Notes: a model not told the origin generated them from the sequence alone. Positions 1 to 6,882 are shown, counted from the first letter of the stretch. The stretch: 10,364 nt of DNA from Planctomycetota bacterium (GCA_027622115.1 JAQBZS010000166.1:1-10364), one strand, 5' to 3'. Numbers and translations: made by a program.

Positions 1-58
1 ATACTCGCAGCAACTCGGAACTTAAGCGTGCTGAAAGCTCCGGGTTGACAGCGATCAC

Positions 59-77
59 CGCGGCCGTTGAAGCCGCG
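59..77 (-). terminator. Hairpin just past the DUF1501 stop codon
   Basis: A perfect 6-bp inverted repeat, CGCGGC (59-64) and GCCGCG (72-77) with a 7-nt loop, lies 4 bases beyond the DUF1501 stop codon on the minus strand. It could act as a transcription end or an mRNA 3' stabiliser. No T-run follows it on the minus strand, so it is not a canonical intrinsic terminator. The rest of positions 1-81 shows nothing recognisable. Confidence 0.3.
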
Positions 78-81
78 CATG

Positions 82-1497
82 TCACAACAACTCGTGGATC
101 GCCGAACCTTCCGCCAATAGGTTGTAGGGCCGGTTTTGCGAGTCGATTGCTTCGAGATCGTGAATGCCCATCGCGTGGTAGACCGTCTTCGTAACATCAG
201 CGGGCATCACAGGTTTATCGGCAGGGTATTCCGCAAGCCGATCGCTGCTGCCGTAGGTTTGACCGCCTTTTATGCCACCTCCGGCAAGCACGTCGGTCAG
301 GCAGTGCGTCCAATGGTCGCGTCCGGCTCCCGTGATACCGCCGGATCGGGGATCGCCGATCTTGGGTTTGCGGCCCATTTCACTGGTGACCATCAGCAAC
401 GTCTCGTCCAGCAGACCTCGATCGGCGAGATCCTCGACCAACGCGGAAAAGGCTCGATCGAAGACCGGCAGCAGGTCGTCTTCCAGGCAATGGAAGTTGT
501 TTCCGTGTGTGTCCCAACCGCCGCCACTCGCACATTTCTTACCCAGTCGAGGCCGGTCCTCCATCCAGAACACGGTAATAAACGGCACCCCGGCTTCGAC
601 CAAACGCCTCGCCAACAGCAGGCTCATGGCGTTGACGTCGTTGCCATATCGCGCACGGATCGTTTCGGATTCCTGGGAAACATCGAATGCTTTTGCCGTG
701 TTGGACGATGCCAGCAGCGAAACGGCCCGTTCATGCTGCCGGTTCCATTGTTGGACTTTCGCTTCGTTGTCGAACCGGTGCCTGGCGTCGTCAACAGCAC
801 TCAACAGGCTGCGTCGAGCCGCAAGTCGGTCGCCATCGACACCCTGTTGCAACTGCAATGATGGGGCTTGGAATTTGATCGGTTCCGACAGACTGCCCTG
901 AAGATAGATGGGGTTGTGTTCCACGCCCAGCCGCGCGGCAAACTGGCCTGGGCGAGTATACGGAGCCGTGCTGGGTTTATGCGGCAACGTGATGGCGTTG
1001 GGGAGATGCGGATGTGGCGGACGTTTCGCCGCCACGACCGAACCCATGAACGGCCAGTCGTCGGCGAATGGCGTGCGGTTATTGCCGAGCGTTCGGAAGC
1101 TCTGATCGGGGACATGCCCCGTGAGGTTGTGATAGTAGCCGGCGTGGTGGTCGTTCGTGTTGACTCGGCCGTTCACCGAATTGACGAGTGCCAAGTGATG
1201 GGCGTGTCGAGCCAGCATCGGCAGGTGTTCGCACAAGGTGATACCTGAAGCCGATGTGGCGATGGGTTCGAACGGACCTCGATATTCCAGGGGTGCCTTG
1301 GGTTTCATATCCCACAGATCGATGTGCGAAGCTCCGCCGCACAAGAACAGCAAAATGGTTGACTTCGCCCGTGCTTTCGCGGAATTCGATTCCGACTTCG
1401 TGGCACCGACCGATGGCCGCCCCAACAGCAAACCAGCGCTACCCGACCCCGAAGCGGTCAAGAATGTGCGACGTGACATTCGACGGAACACGTTCAT
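82..1497 (-). CDS. DUF1501 domain protein, Tat-exported
   Basis: A 471-residue protein of the DUF1501 family, whose members are abundant in planctomycetes, have an alkaline-phosphatase/sulfatase-like fold and mostly lack a proven reaction. Residues 8-13 (SRRTFL) followed by an Ala/Gly/Leu-rich stretch form a twin-arginine signal, with possible cleavage near residue 32, so the protein should act outside the cytoplasm. Family-typical segments are CGGASHIDLWDMKP (about 53-66), EHLP, the H-rich NDHHAGYYHNLTGH segment, GGWDTHG, TSEMGR and GRDHW (392-396). Full length appears intact. The start at 1497 is chosen over an in-frame ATG at 1593 because it places the Tat motif at the N-terminus and has an AGGAAG ribosome-binding site 6 nt upstream. 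In planctomycetes these genes often sit beside DUF1549/DUF1553 cytochrome-type genes; any such partner would have to lie left of the window. The family call is secure; substrate and role are unknown. Confidence 0.93.
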   Translation of the reverse strand: MNVFRRMSRRTFLTASGSGSAGLLLGRPSVGATKSESNSAKARAKSTILLFLCGGASHIDLWDMKPKAPLEYRGPFEPIATSASGITLCEHLPMLARHAHHLALVNSVNGRVNTNDHHAGYYHNLTGHVPDQSFRTLGNNRTPFADDWPFMGSVVAAKRPPHPHLPNAITLPHKPSTAPYTRPGQFAARLGVEHNPIYLQGSLSEPIKFQAPSLQLQQGVDGDRLAARRSLLSAVDDARHRFDNEAKVQQWNRQHERAVSLLASSNTAKAFDVSQESETIRARYGNDVNAMSLLLARRLVEAGVPFITVFWMEDRPRLGKKCASGGGWDTHGNNFHCLEDDLLPVFDRAFSALVEDLADRGLLDETLLMVTSEMGRKPKIGDPRSGGITGAGRDHWTHCLTDVLAGGGIKGGQTYGSSDRLAEYPADKPVMPADVTKTVYHAMGIHDLEAIDSQNRPYNLLAEGSAIHELL

Positions 1498-1601
1498 GGC
1501 AGCTTCCTCGGCGGACGCCTGGATTCGATTCGTGTCTTGCGGAACAACCAAGCCGTCAAAATAACAAAAAGCGGCTCTGGCGGAACCCGTCAAAGTATGG
1601 C

Positions 1602-1631
1602 TTCAATACCGATTGCAAGTGAACCTAATAT
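1602..1631 (+). promoter_or_regulatory. Possible sigma70-like promoter for the aminotransferase
   Basis: In the 189-bp divergent gap, TTCAAT (1602-1607) and TAATAT (1626-1631) are separated by 18 nt and lie about 55 nt before the aminotransferase ATG. The -10 box is good, the -35 box is poor. Planctomycete promoter consensus is not well defined, so this is a weak prediction. I found no convincing counterpart for the divergent DUF1501 gene. Confidence 0.25.
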
Positions 1632-1686
1632 CGACATGCGTGTCGGCTTCAGCGCGTGTCAGCCTGCGCAGAAAGAATCAACCACC

Positions 1687-2799
1687 ATGCAACTCCCGTC
1701 ATTTTCGCTCGTGAAATGGTTTGCCGCCGCCGAAGGTCGCTTCGATATTTCACTGAGTCACTCCGACTGCGAACCACTGTGCGTGTCCGACGTCCTGGAC
1801 GAAGACGAACGGAACGCATTGATCAACTACCCGCTCGGATACGGCGCGTTTGCCGGACTGGAAGAACTGCGTCGCGCGGTCGCTCGGCAATACAAGACGA
1901 TCGAGCGTGATGATGTGTTGATCTTCAGCGGCGCGAGCGAAGCGATCTACACCTTCATGCGGACGAATCTGAATCCCGGCGATGAAGTCGTCGTTCAGTG
2001 TCCCATTTTCAATTCGCTTCGAGGCACAGCTCAGGCGATCGGTTGCAAGATCGTCGAATGGCGACCCAGCGACGAAATGACGTGTGCCTTCGATGTGTCG
2101 GTGCTGGCCGACCTCTGCAATCGCCGTACGAAGCTCATCATCTTCAACTTCCCGCACAACCCCTCCGGTCAGATGGTGTCCGAGGCCGAGTTGAATGCAA
2201 TCGTGGAGACGGCGTCGCGTTGCGATGCATTCGTCTTTAGCGACGAACAATTTCGATTGCTGGAGTTGCCGACGACTCCACGATTGCCTGCGGCTTGCGA
2301 TCTTTACGACAAGGCGGTTTCCGTCAGCGGCGTCTCGAAGACTTACGGAATGGGCGGGTTACGAATTGGCTGGCTGGTCACACGCTGTCGAGATGTCATC
2401 GAACGTGCTCAAGAATATCGCTACTACACGACCGAGATGACGAACACGCCGTGCCAGATGCTTGCCGCTCGCGCGTTGGAGCGGAGTGACGAAATCCTGC
2501 GTCGAAACCAAGATCGTATCGCTGCCAACGTCGAGCGACTTCACTCATTCGCCGCACAGCACGACGAAAATCTCTTGCTACACCTGCCGAAGGCCGGAAC
2601 GATGGCGCTTGTCGAACAGAAGACGCCTTTCACAAGCACTCAATTCTGCGAACGCCTGCTCGACGAGCAGCGGGTCTTTTTGGTTCCGGGCGAGTCGATG
2701 GGCATTTCGGATCGATTGTTGCGATTCGGTCTGGGGCGAGAAGACTTTGCCGAGGGACTTGACCGGCTGAACCAGTTTCTAAGATCACCAAGCCAGTAA
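1687..2799 (+). CDS. PLP-dependent aminotransferase, class I/II (fold type I)
   Basis: A 370-residue cytoplasmic enzyme of the aspartate-aminotransferase superfamily, expected to transfer an amino group between an amino acid and a 2-oxo acid through pyridoxal phosphate. Visible motifs in order: SGASEA (81-86) for the cofactor phosphate, NFPHNPSG with N158-P159 contacting the cofactor, SDEQF with D186 pairing with the pyridine nitrogen, SGVSKTYGMGGLRIGW with K218 as the Schiff-base lysine, and RFGLGR with R346 as the likely substrate carboxylate-binding arginine. All key residues are present and the length is normal. The start at 1687 is preferred over an in-frame ATG at 1537 because the extra 50 residues look non-conserved and low in structure, and family proteins begin close to the MQLPSFSLVKWF segment; the upstream purine run AGAAAG is a weak ribosome-binding site. 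The N-terminal SHSDCEPL segment suggests a subfamily of uncharacterised or secondary-metabolism-type aminotransferases (inference). It stands alone between divergent and convergent neighbours, so context gives no pathway. Substrate unknown. Confidence 0.9.
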   Translation: MQLPSFSLVKWFAAAEGRFDISLSHSDCEPLCVSDVLDEDERNALINYPLGYGAFAGLEELRRAVARQYKTIERDDVLIFSGASEAIYTFMRTNLNPGDEVVVQCPIFNSLRGTAQAIGCKIVEWRPSDEMTCAFDVSVLADLCNRRTKLIIFNFPHNPSGQMVSEAELNAIVETASRCDAFVFSDEQFRLLELPTTPRLPAACDLYDKAVSVSGVSKTYGMGGLRIGWLVTRCRDVIERAQEYRYYTTEMTNTPCQMLAARALERSDEILRRNQDRIAANVERLHSFAAQHDENLLLHLPKAGTMALVEQKTPFTSTQFCERLLDEQRVFLVPGESMGISDRLLRFGLGREDFAEGLDRLNQFLRSPSQ

Positions 2800-2893
2800 T
2801 TCGCCATCGCCGAGAACGCGGCACCTTCGAGATCAAACCGTGCATCTGAAGACGCTTCAACAAGCGGCTCACTCGCGCCGACACTCGCTGGCG
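2792..2893 (-). pseudogene. Possible winged-helix DNA-binding remnant overlapping the kinase 3' end
   Basis: A minus-strand frame different from that of the kinase encodes about 34 residues containing SRLLKRLQMHGLISKVPRS and then RRWRIT. This resembles the recognition helix and wing of a winged-helix domain, and resembles, from memory, a segment (RLLR-LRAHGLI-KVP-T-RY-VT) recurrent in planctomycete hypothetical or transposon-linked proteins. It lies across the last 25 bases of the kinase gene and the 69-bp gap before the aminotransferase end. No plausible start or continuation is visible; the frame continues only as antisense to the aminotransferase. I read it as the fragment of a lost gene. 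Chance resemblance is possible. Confidence 0.35.
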
Positions 2894-5232
2894 TTCGGTT
2901 CCCATTTCATCCCGACGAGCGTTTGCGATTCAACGAACTCGCCGAGAATCCGAAATGCCCCTTGTGCGGGTGCGTGCGGATTGCCTCCAATGCGTGAGGC
3001 TGATCGCTGGCGAATAGCGGGAAATGAAAACGTGCCACCACGTTGTACTCGCCGAGCGTTCGCGAGTTCGTTTTTCGCGGACGTCACATACGCCTTATCA
3101 ACGAGTACCCGGTCGGCAGTTGATTCGTAACGGGCAAACACGTCGAGGCACCATTCCGATTCGTTGCCCAGCATGTCGTGGAGCCCGAATCCATTCGGAC
3201 GTCGGCTGGCAACAGTTTGCGGTTGATTGGAATCGGAAACCGCAAAGTCCGCATGCCGAGAACTGTCTGACCCGTAAGACCATAACCCCGGCGAGCCGGC
3301 CCGACAGGCGTATTCCCATTCCGCTTCGACCGGCAACCGAAATCGAACTGTCCGGCCGCCGACTTTCAGGGATTTGGTGTTCAGCCAATTGCAAAATGCA
3401 CAGGCATCGAACCAACTCAGATTGGATGCCGGATGCTGATCGTGAATGACGAAGGTACCGGCGTTGTCCCAGTAGAACCCCTTGCGCTGTTGCCACCTTC
3501 CGTCGTCGACTCCCCAACCCATGTTTTTTTCTGCGTCAGTGCGGTGGCCGGTGTCTTGCACGAACAGTCGAAACTGCTCGACCGTCACTTCGGTTTGACC
3601 CAGCAGAAACGCTTGGGGAATGCTCACTTGGCGTGTCGGCGTTTCGTGTTTTCGGAATTCCGAATGCATGTTGGACTCACGTGCCAAGTCGTCAAGTTGC
3701 TCGGTTGTCGTTCCCATGACGAATTCGCCGGGGGGTATCACAACGAGTTTCAGTTCGGACGTTTCGCACAGTGGAATCCGCTGGAGCACGCCGTCCAACT
3801 GCAATTGTCGCGCGGCCTCATGTTGTCGATTCGAGAGGTCGGGACCACGATCGTTACCGAAATACACGGTCGCAATGACAATCAGGCAACAGATCGCCGT
3901 GATTGCCGCAACAGCCACCTTGTTCCTGCGGAGTTGCGAATAGAGGTTCTTCAACGCTCGCTGCGGACGGACCGTGGTTCCCGCCGCTTGAACGAACCGT
4001 CGAGTTGGCGGTTCGCTGCTCGCGACATTGAGTTCGACTCCAACCGACGTCTGTCCGACGACTGATCGCACGGTGGTTTCGATGTTTCGTTCAGACGGAC
4101 TTGAATTCAGCCATGACTTCGCGATCGATTGCAGCACCTTCGCAACGTCGTTCGGTGATTCGAATCGGTCACTGGGCAATCGGGACATCATCTTTTCGAC
4201 GCAGCGGATCAGCTTGCCGGGCACTTCGGGCCGAAGCTCCTGGATCGGTGTCGCAGTTTTGTTTTGATGAGCCCGCAGTTTCGAGAGCACGCTGCCACCG
4301 GGAAATGGCGGCCGTCCGGTCAACAAGAAATAGAGCGTGCAGCCAAGGCTGTAGATGTCCGCCCGGCTGTCGGCCTTGCGTGAGTCGATCGCTTGTTCGG
4401 GCGAGATGTAGTCCGGCGTTCCGAGGATCGAACCGGCGAGGGTCAGCTCCGCGGCGGAAGCTCGCAGCACGTCGTCGTCGCTGCGAGTTGTCTCTCTTGC
4501 GGGCTCCTTTCTGCCGAGTCTCGCCAGGCCGAAATCGAGAATCCGCACGCGCCCCGACTTCGAAATCATGAGGTTTTGCGGTTTGATGTCGCGATGCACC
4601 ATTGCGTGTTGTACCGCGTGGCTCAGCCCCTGCGCGATCTGCCGACCGATGTGTGCCACAAGGCCCGGTGCGAGTGGACCTTTTTGTTTCACGTAGCGAG
4701 CCAGATCGATGCCATCCACATATTCCATAACGAGGAAATGCAGATCCCCGGTTTGCTCGGCATCATGAGCAGTCACGATATTGCGGTGAGCCAACTTGGC
4801 GGCCGTGCGGACTTCCTGCCGGAATCGTTCGACGATTTCCGGGTCGTTGGTCAGGTCCTGATTAATGACCTTGAGGGCCACCGGACGGTCCATGACTCGA
4901 TGCTCGGCCTGAAACACCGTGCCCATGCCGCCGGCACCGAGAACTCGCACGATCCGGTAACGCGGATGGTCAATGAGGTCTTGAGGGATCTGTGTGCGAT
5001 CCTGTGCTCGCAGCGTGATCGGCTTTCCCGTGCGGAAATCGATTGTCGTATCCGTCTCAGCCGCTCGAACTTGGTCCGTAAGGGTGTCGGATGGAAGCTC
5101 TCCGAGAACCTCGCAGCAGGAATCGCATTCCGCCACGTGCTGAGCCACGGCTTCCGCGGAATCGGCGTCGAGCCGTCCCTGCCCGAAGGCGTGCAGTTGG
5201 TCGCGACTCGGATGTTGGGATATGGCATTCAT
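2869..5232 (-). CDS. Membrane Ser/Thr protein kinase with zinc-finger N-terminus and FGE-sulfatase-like C-terminal domain
   Basis: A 787-residue multidomain protein. Residues 32-39 (H32-x3-C36-x2-C39) form a zinc-binding anti-sigma-type finger. Residues 92 to about 370 are a Hanks-type kinase with all catalytic elements: GAGGMG loop (99-104), VALK lysine K121, helix-C E140, HRDIKPQN with D215, DFG with D233, and the GTPDYISPE activation segment end. A basic stretch precedes one membrane span (about 438-458). Residues 487-770 resemble formylglycine-generating enzyme/sulfatase-modifying factor (PPGEFVMG, EVTVEQF, RLPVEAEWEYACRAG, LHDMLGNESEWC, RGGTF, GAFRIL). The paired catalytic cysteines that true FGE carries shortly after RGG are absent (F-S-F-P-A-I-R there), so this domain is probably a binding or sensory module. 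Topology should put kinase and finger inside and the FGE-like domain outside. It lies downstream of the ECF sigma gene on the same strand, which suggests that it regulates that factor. The ATG at 5232 has no clear Shine-Dalgarno sequence. Confidence 0.93.
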   Translation of the reverse strand: MNAISQHPSRDQLHAFGQGRLDADSAEAVAQHVAECDSCCEVLGELPSDTLTDQVRAAETDTTIDFRTGKPITLRAQDRTQIPQDLIDHPRYRIVRVLGAGGMGTVFQAEHRVMDRPVALKVINQDLTNDPEIVERFRQEVRTAAKLAHRNIVTAHDAEQTGDLHFLVMEYVDGIDLARYVKQKGPLAPGLVAHIGRQIAQGLSHAVQHAMVHRDIKPQNLMISKSGRVRILDFGLARLGRKEPARETTRSDDDVLRASAAELTLAGSILGTPDYISPEQAIDSRKADSRADIYSLGCTLYFLLTGRPPFPGGSVLSKLRAHQNKTATPIQELRPEVPGKLIRCVEKMMSRLPSDRFESPNDVAKVLQSIAKSWLNSSPSERNIETTVRSVVGQTSVGVELNVASSEPPTRRFVQAAGTTVRPQRALKNLYSQLRRNKVAVAAITAICCLIVIATVYFGNDRGPDLSNRQHEAARQLQLDGVLQRIPLCETSELKLVVIPPGEFVMGTTTEQLDDLARESNMHSEFRKHETPTRQVSIPQAFLLGQTEVTVEQFRLFVQDTGHRTDAEKNMGWGVDDGRWQQRKGFYWDNAGTFVIHDQHPASNLSWFDACAFCNWLNTKSLKVGGRTVRFRLPVEAEWEYACRAGSPGLWSYGSDSSRHADFAVSDSNQPQTVASRRPNGFGLHDMLGNESEWCLDVFARYESTADRVLVDKAYVTSAKNELANARRVQRGGTFSFPAIRQRSASRIGGNPHAPAQGAFRILGEFVESQTLVGMKWEPNASECRRE

Positions 5233-5321
5233 GGGAGTTTCATACGTCGGCGGATTGTTCTGACATCCCCAACCTGGGACAAGCCGGAATCAAGAAGGAG
5301 AGAACCGGCTCCAACTTGGGC

Positions 5322-5373
5322 TTGATCAGACTGATCCGTCCGATCGGACTGATCCGTCCAATTTCCTGATCAA
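5322..5373. repeat. 18-bp tandem repeat within an 8-bp inverted repeat, ECF-kinase gap
   Basis: The 13-mer GACTGATCCGTCC occurs at 5329-5341 and again at 5347-5359, giving an 18-bp period with the palindrome CGATCG between the copies. The block is bounded by TTGATCAG (5322-5329) and CTGATCAA (5366-5373), a perfect inverted repeat. It lies about 90 nt upstream of the kinase start codon. It could be an operator with two helically offset sites, a leader hairpin, or a simple short repeat. The rest of the 275-bp gap (5233-5507) holds no gene or clear terminator that I can see. Confidence 0.6.
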
Positions 5374-5507
5374 CTTACTTGCGCAGGATTTCGCAGATAA
5401 CGAACTCAGTGGAAATTGACTTGAGTGAACGGCCCGCAAGGGAAATGGCCACCGAAGCCGAGCCCTTTCAGAATCTTTCCCGAAATCTTCTCCCAAACCC
5501 AAGAAAC

Positions 5508-6125
5508 TCACGCGGAGAACTCCGAATCCACAATCCCGCGACCTTCCTGTCGCAACCGCGTCAAGATTCGCGAGCGAGCAATGTAAACTGCGTTGAGTGT
5601 CATGCCGAGTTCATCCGCGATGTCCTTCGCCGGTTCGCCTCGCACGGCGACTCTGTGGAATGCCTGCCAATTCTTCTCGGAGAATTCCGGCTGAATCAGC
5701 TGCATTAAATATTGGGTGACATGCCGATCGTGCTCACGATTCCAGAGTTCGCTCAAAGGACTCGCCGGATCGGAGAGTTGCTCCAACATCTGCTGGATTT
5801 CGTCGTTACCGCTGCCGATTCCCGCTCCCGCTTTGCGTCGTCGTCGAGCCTTCCAGAAATCCCGGAGGCAGTTGATGGCGATCGTACGCAACCATGCTCG
5901 AAACGACCCGGTCTGTTCCTGACACTGAAAATCCGGCATCCGACGAAAGACGACCGAGAGCACTTCCTGGACGATGTCGTCCGCGTCCTGGCCCTCCAAC
6001 CCGCTTCGCTTCAACCAGTTGCGAATCAGCGGCGAATAGACCTCGACCATCCGCGCCCACGACTCATTGTCCGGCCGAGTCCGATCCTGCAATCGCTGAA
6101 GAAGGCTGTGTGAAGTATCGGGCAT
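5508..6125 (-). CDS. ECF-type RNA polymerase sigma factor
   Basis: A 205-residue sigma-70-family factor with only regions 2 and 4, the hallmark of extracytoplasmic-function factors. Region 2 spans about 26-95 (YSPLIRNWL, the DADDIVQEV segment that contacts core polymerase and the -10 element, then GSFRAWLRTIAINCLRDFW). Region 4 spans about 135-195, with the helix-turn-helix GEPAKDIADELGMTLNAVYIARSRIL for -35 recognition. The start at 6125 is supported by GGAGAA about 6 nt upstream. The gene is followed on the same strand by the zinc-finger Ser/Thr kinase, an arrangement known for planctomycete sigma factors linked to protein kinases; likely control is by binding to the zinc finger or by phosphorylation (inference). 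Its leader is unusual: a ~108-bp inverted-repeat element ends directly against the Shine-Dalgarno sequence, so the promoter must lie inside or beyond that element. The sigma-factor call is secure; the regulon is unknown. Confidence 0.94.
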   Translation of the reverse strand: MPDTSHSLLQRLQDRTRPDNESWARMVEVYSPLIRNWLKRSGLEGQDADDIVQEVLSVVFRRMPDFQCQEQTGSFRAWLRTIAINCLRDFWKARRRRKAGAGIGSGNDEIQQMLEQLSDPASPLSELWNREHDRHVTQYLMQLIQPEFSEKNWQAFHRVAVRGEPAKDIADELGMTLNAVYIARSRILTRLRQEGRGIVDSEFSA

Positions 6126-6137
6126 GTGCGTTCTCCG

Positions 6138-6245
6138 TAGGGTGCGTCAAGCCGGGCTCGTTCAATGTAGATAACGGGTTGAATCGAGCAAGAATGTTGT
6201 AGACATGATTCAGTCTCGAACGTCACAGCCCGGCGCCGACGCACC
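6138..6245 (+). repeat. REPIN-like element, copy A
   Basis: A 108-bp element with inverted arms: GGTGCGTC-AAG-CCGGGCT at 6141-6158 and AGCCCGG-CGCC-GACGCACC at 6227-6245. The leading TAG plus left arm matches the minus-strand ends of copies B and C, so A is inverted relative to them; its middle is diverged but shares a CGGGTTGAATC stretch with B. It sits immediately upstream of the ECF sigma Shine-Dalgarno sequence. The 45 bp between A and B (6246-6290) contain only a short GCCGG/CCGGC hairpin. Confidence 0.8.
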
Positions 6246-6290
6246 ATTGCAGTCGCCGGTCGTGAAGAGCCGGCAATCAGGCCGCCGTGT

Positions 6291-6396
6291 GGTGCGTCAG
6301 CGCCGGGCGTTCATGACGGACGTCGAATGTTTGGATTGCGCTCCACGTGAATTGTGATTCAACCCGCAATCGGCACGCCCGGCTCGACGCACCCTA
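6291..6396 (-). repeat. REPIN-like element, copy B
   Basis: A 106-bp element with arms GGTGCGTC-AGCG-CCGGGC (6291-6308) and GCCCGG-CTC-GACGCACC (6377-6393), ending in CTA. It has the same orientation as copy C and shares with it most of the interior, including ATTGCGCTCCACGTG. Its terminal CTA (6394-6396) is the stop codon TAG of the minus-strand RAYT frame, so element and gene end abut exactly. Confidence 0.85.
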
Positions 6397-6882
6397 CTCG
6401 CCCCACTCCGGTGCGTTGTAACCCGGCGTCGGGTCGGCGGCACCCCAGTCGATCTCGTATTCACCGCATTCGACAAACCGGTGGAAGGACGAGTATTCCC
6501 AATCGCGAACTCGTGTGACGGAGCCGTGTTTCTTGGGATTCCAGTGGATGTAATCGACGCAGCGTTTCAAATCGTCCTCGTCACGAACCACGTGTTCCCA
6601 GTAGCGGCGTTGCCAGATGCCGCGCTCTTTCCGTTTGCTTCGCGATTCCGACACGGGCAGTTCGACTCCACCGGCACCGAGATAAGACTCGGTGAATTCT
6701 CCCTTGATTCGCCGCCATTCAGGTCCATGCAGTGGTGCGTCAGCGCCGGGCAAACAAGACCAACGTCGAATGTGCGGATTGCGCTCCACGTGGTTTGTGA
6801 TGTCAATCCGCATTTGGGCATGCCCGGCTCGACGCACCCTACGGAAAAACGCGAAAGGTGTGTCGGCGGGCAGCCATTTCAC
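6394..6882 (-). pseudogene. REP-associated tyrosine transposase (RAYT), N-terminal half lost and replaced by a REPIN copy
   Basis: RAYTs are Y1-type, HUH-superfamily enzymes thought to move or maintain REP/REPIN repeats. The 162-residue frame is clearly RAYT from about residue 56 on: WRRIKGEF, GGVELPVS, GIWQRRYWEHVVRDEDDL, DYIHWNPKKHG with the likely catalytic tyrosine Y111, and SSFHRFVECGEYEIDWG. The upstream part that should hold the beta-strand fold and the paired catalytic histidines (LP-E/D-H-x-H) is missing. Instead residues about 14-50 are encoded by REPIN copy C, read in frame, and residues 1-13 (KWLPADTPFAFF) come from unrecognised sequence. The only available start is a GTG at 6882 without a good ribosome-binding site, and a stop codon lies shortly upstream in frame. 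An intact family member is usually about 165-190 residues with the HUH motif, so this copy is almost surely inactive as a transposase, though the open frame means a short protein could still be made. Confidence 0.75.
6734..6841 (-). repeat. REPIN-like element, copy C, inside the RAYT frame
   Basis: A 108-bp element with arms GGTGCGTC-AGCG-CCGGGC (6734-6751) and GCCCGG-CTC-GACGCACC (6822-6838), then CTA. It is the closest relative of copy B: the first 18 bases and the last 20 bases are identical and the middle is similar. It lies where the catalytic N-terminal half of the transposase gene should be, with no obvious target-site duplication. Its length of 108 is a multiple of three and it is free of stop codons in the RAYT frame. 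Beyond it, 6842-6950 contains nothing I recognise. Confidence 0.85.

Noticed and set aside
136..861. 241-codon plus-strand open frame within the DUF1501 gene
   Set aside because: It is a shadow of the DUF1501 coding strand, without a ribosome-binding site or a family resemblance.
1498..1593. N-terminal extension of the DUF1501 protein from 1593
   Set aside because: It would bury the twin-arginine signal 39 residues into the protein and ignore the good AGGAAG site before 1497.
1537..1686. N-terminal extension of the aminotransferase from the ATG at 1537
   Set aside because: The added 50 residues look unlike the family, and the extension would remove most of the divergent intergenic region; the ATG at 1687 fits the family start.
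4393..5325. 310-codon plus-strand open frame opposite the kinase gene
   Set aside because: It is fully antisense to the well-supported kinase, its product shows no recognisable motif, and long antisense frames are expected in GC-rich coding DNA.
6251..6276. GCCGG/CCGGC hairpin between repeat copies A and B as a terminator for the RAYT frame
   Set aside because: The stem is only 5 bp and no T-run follows on either strand.
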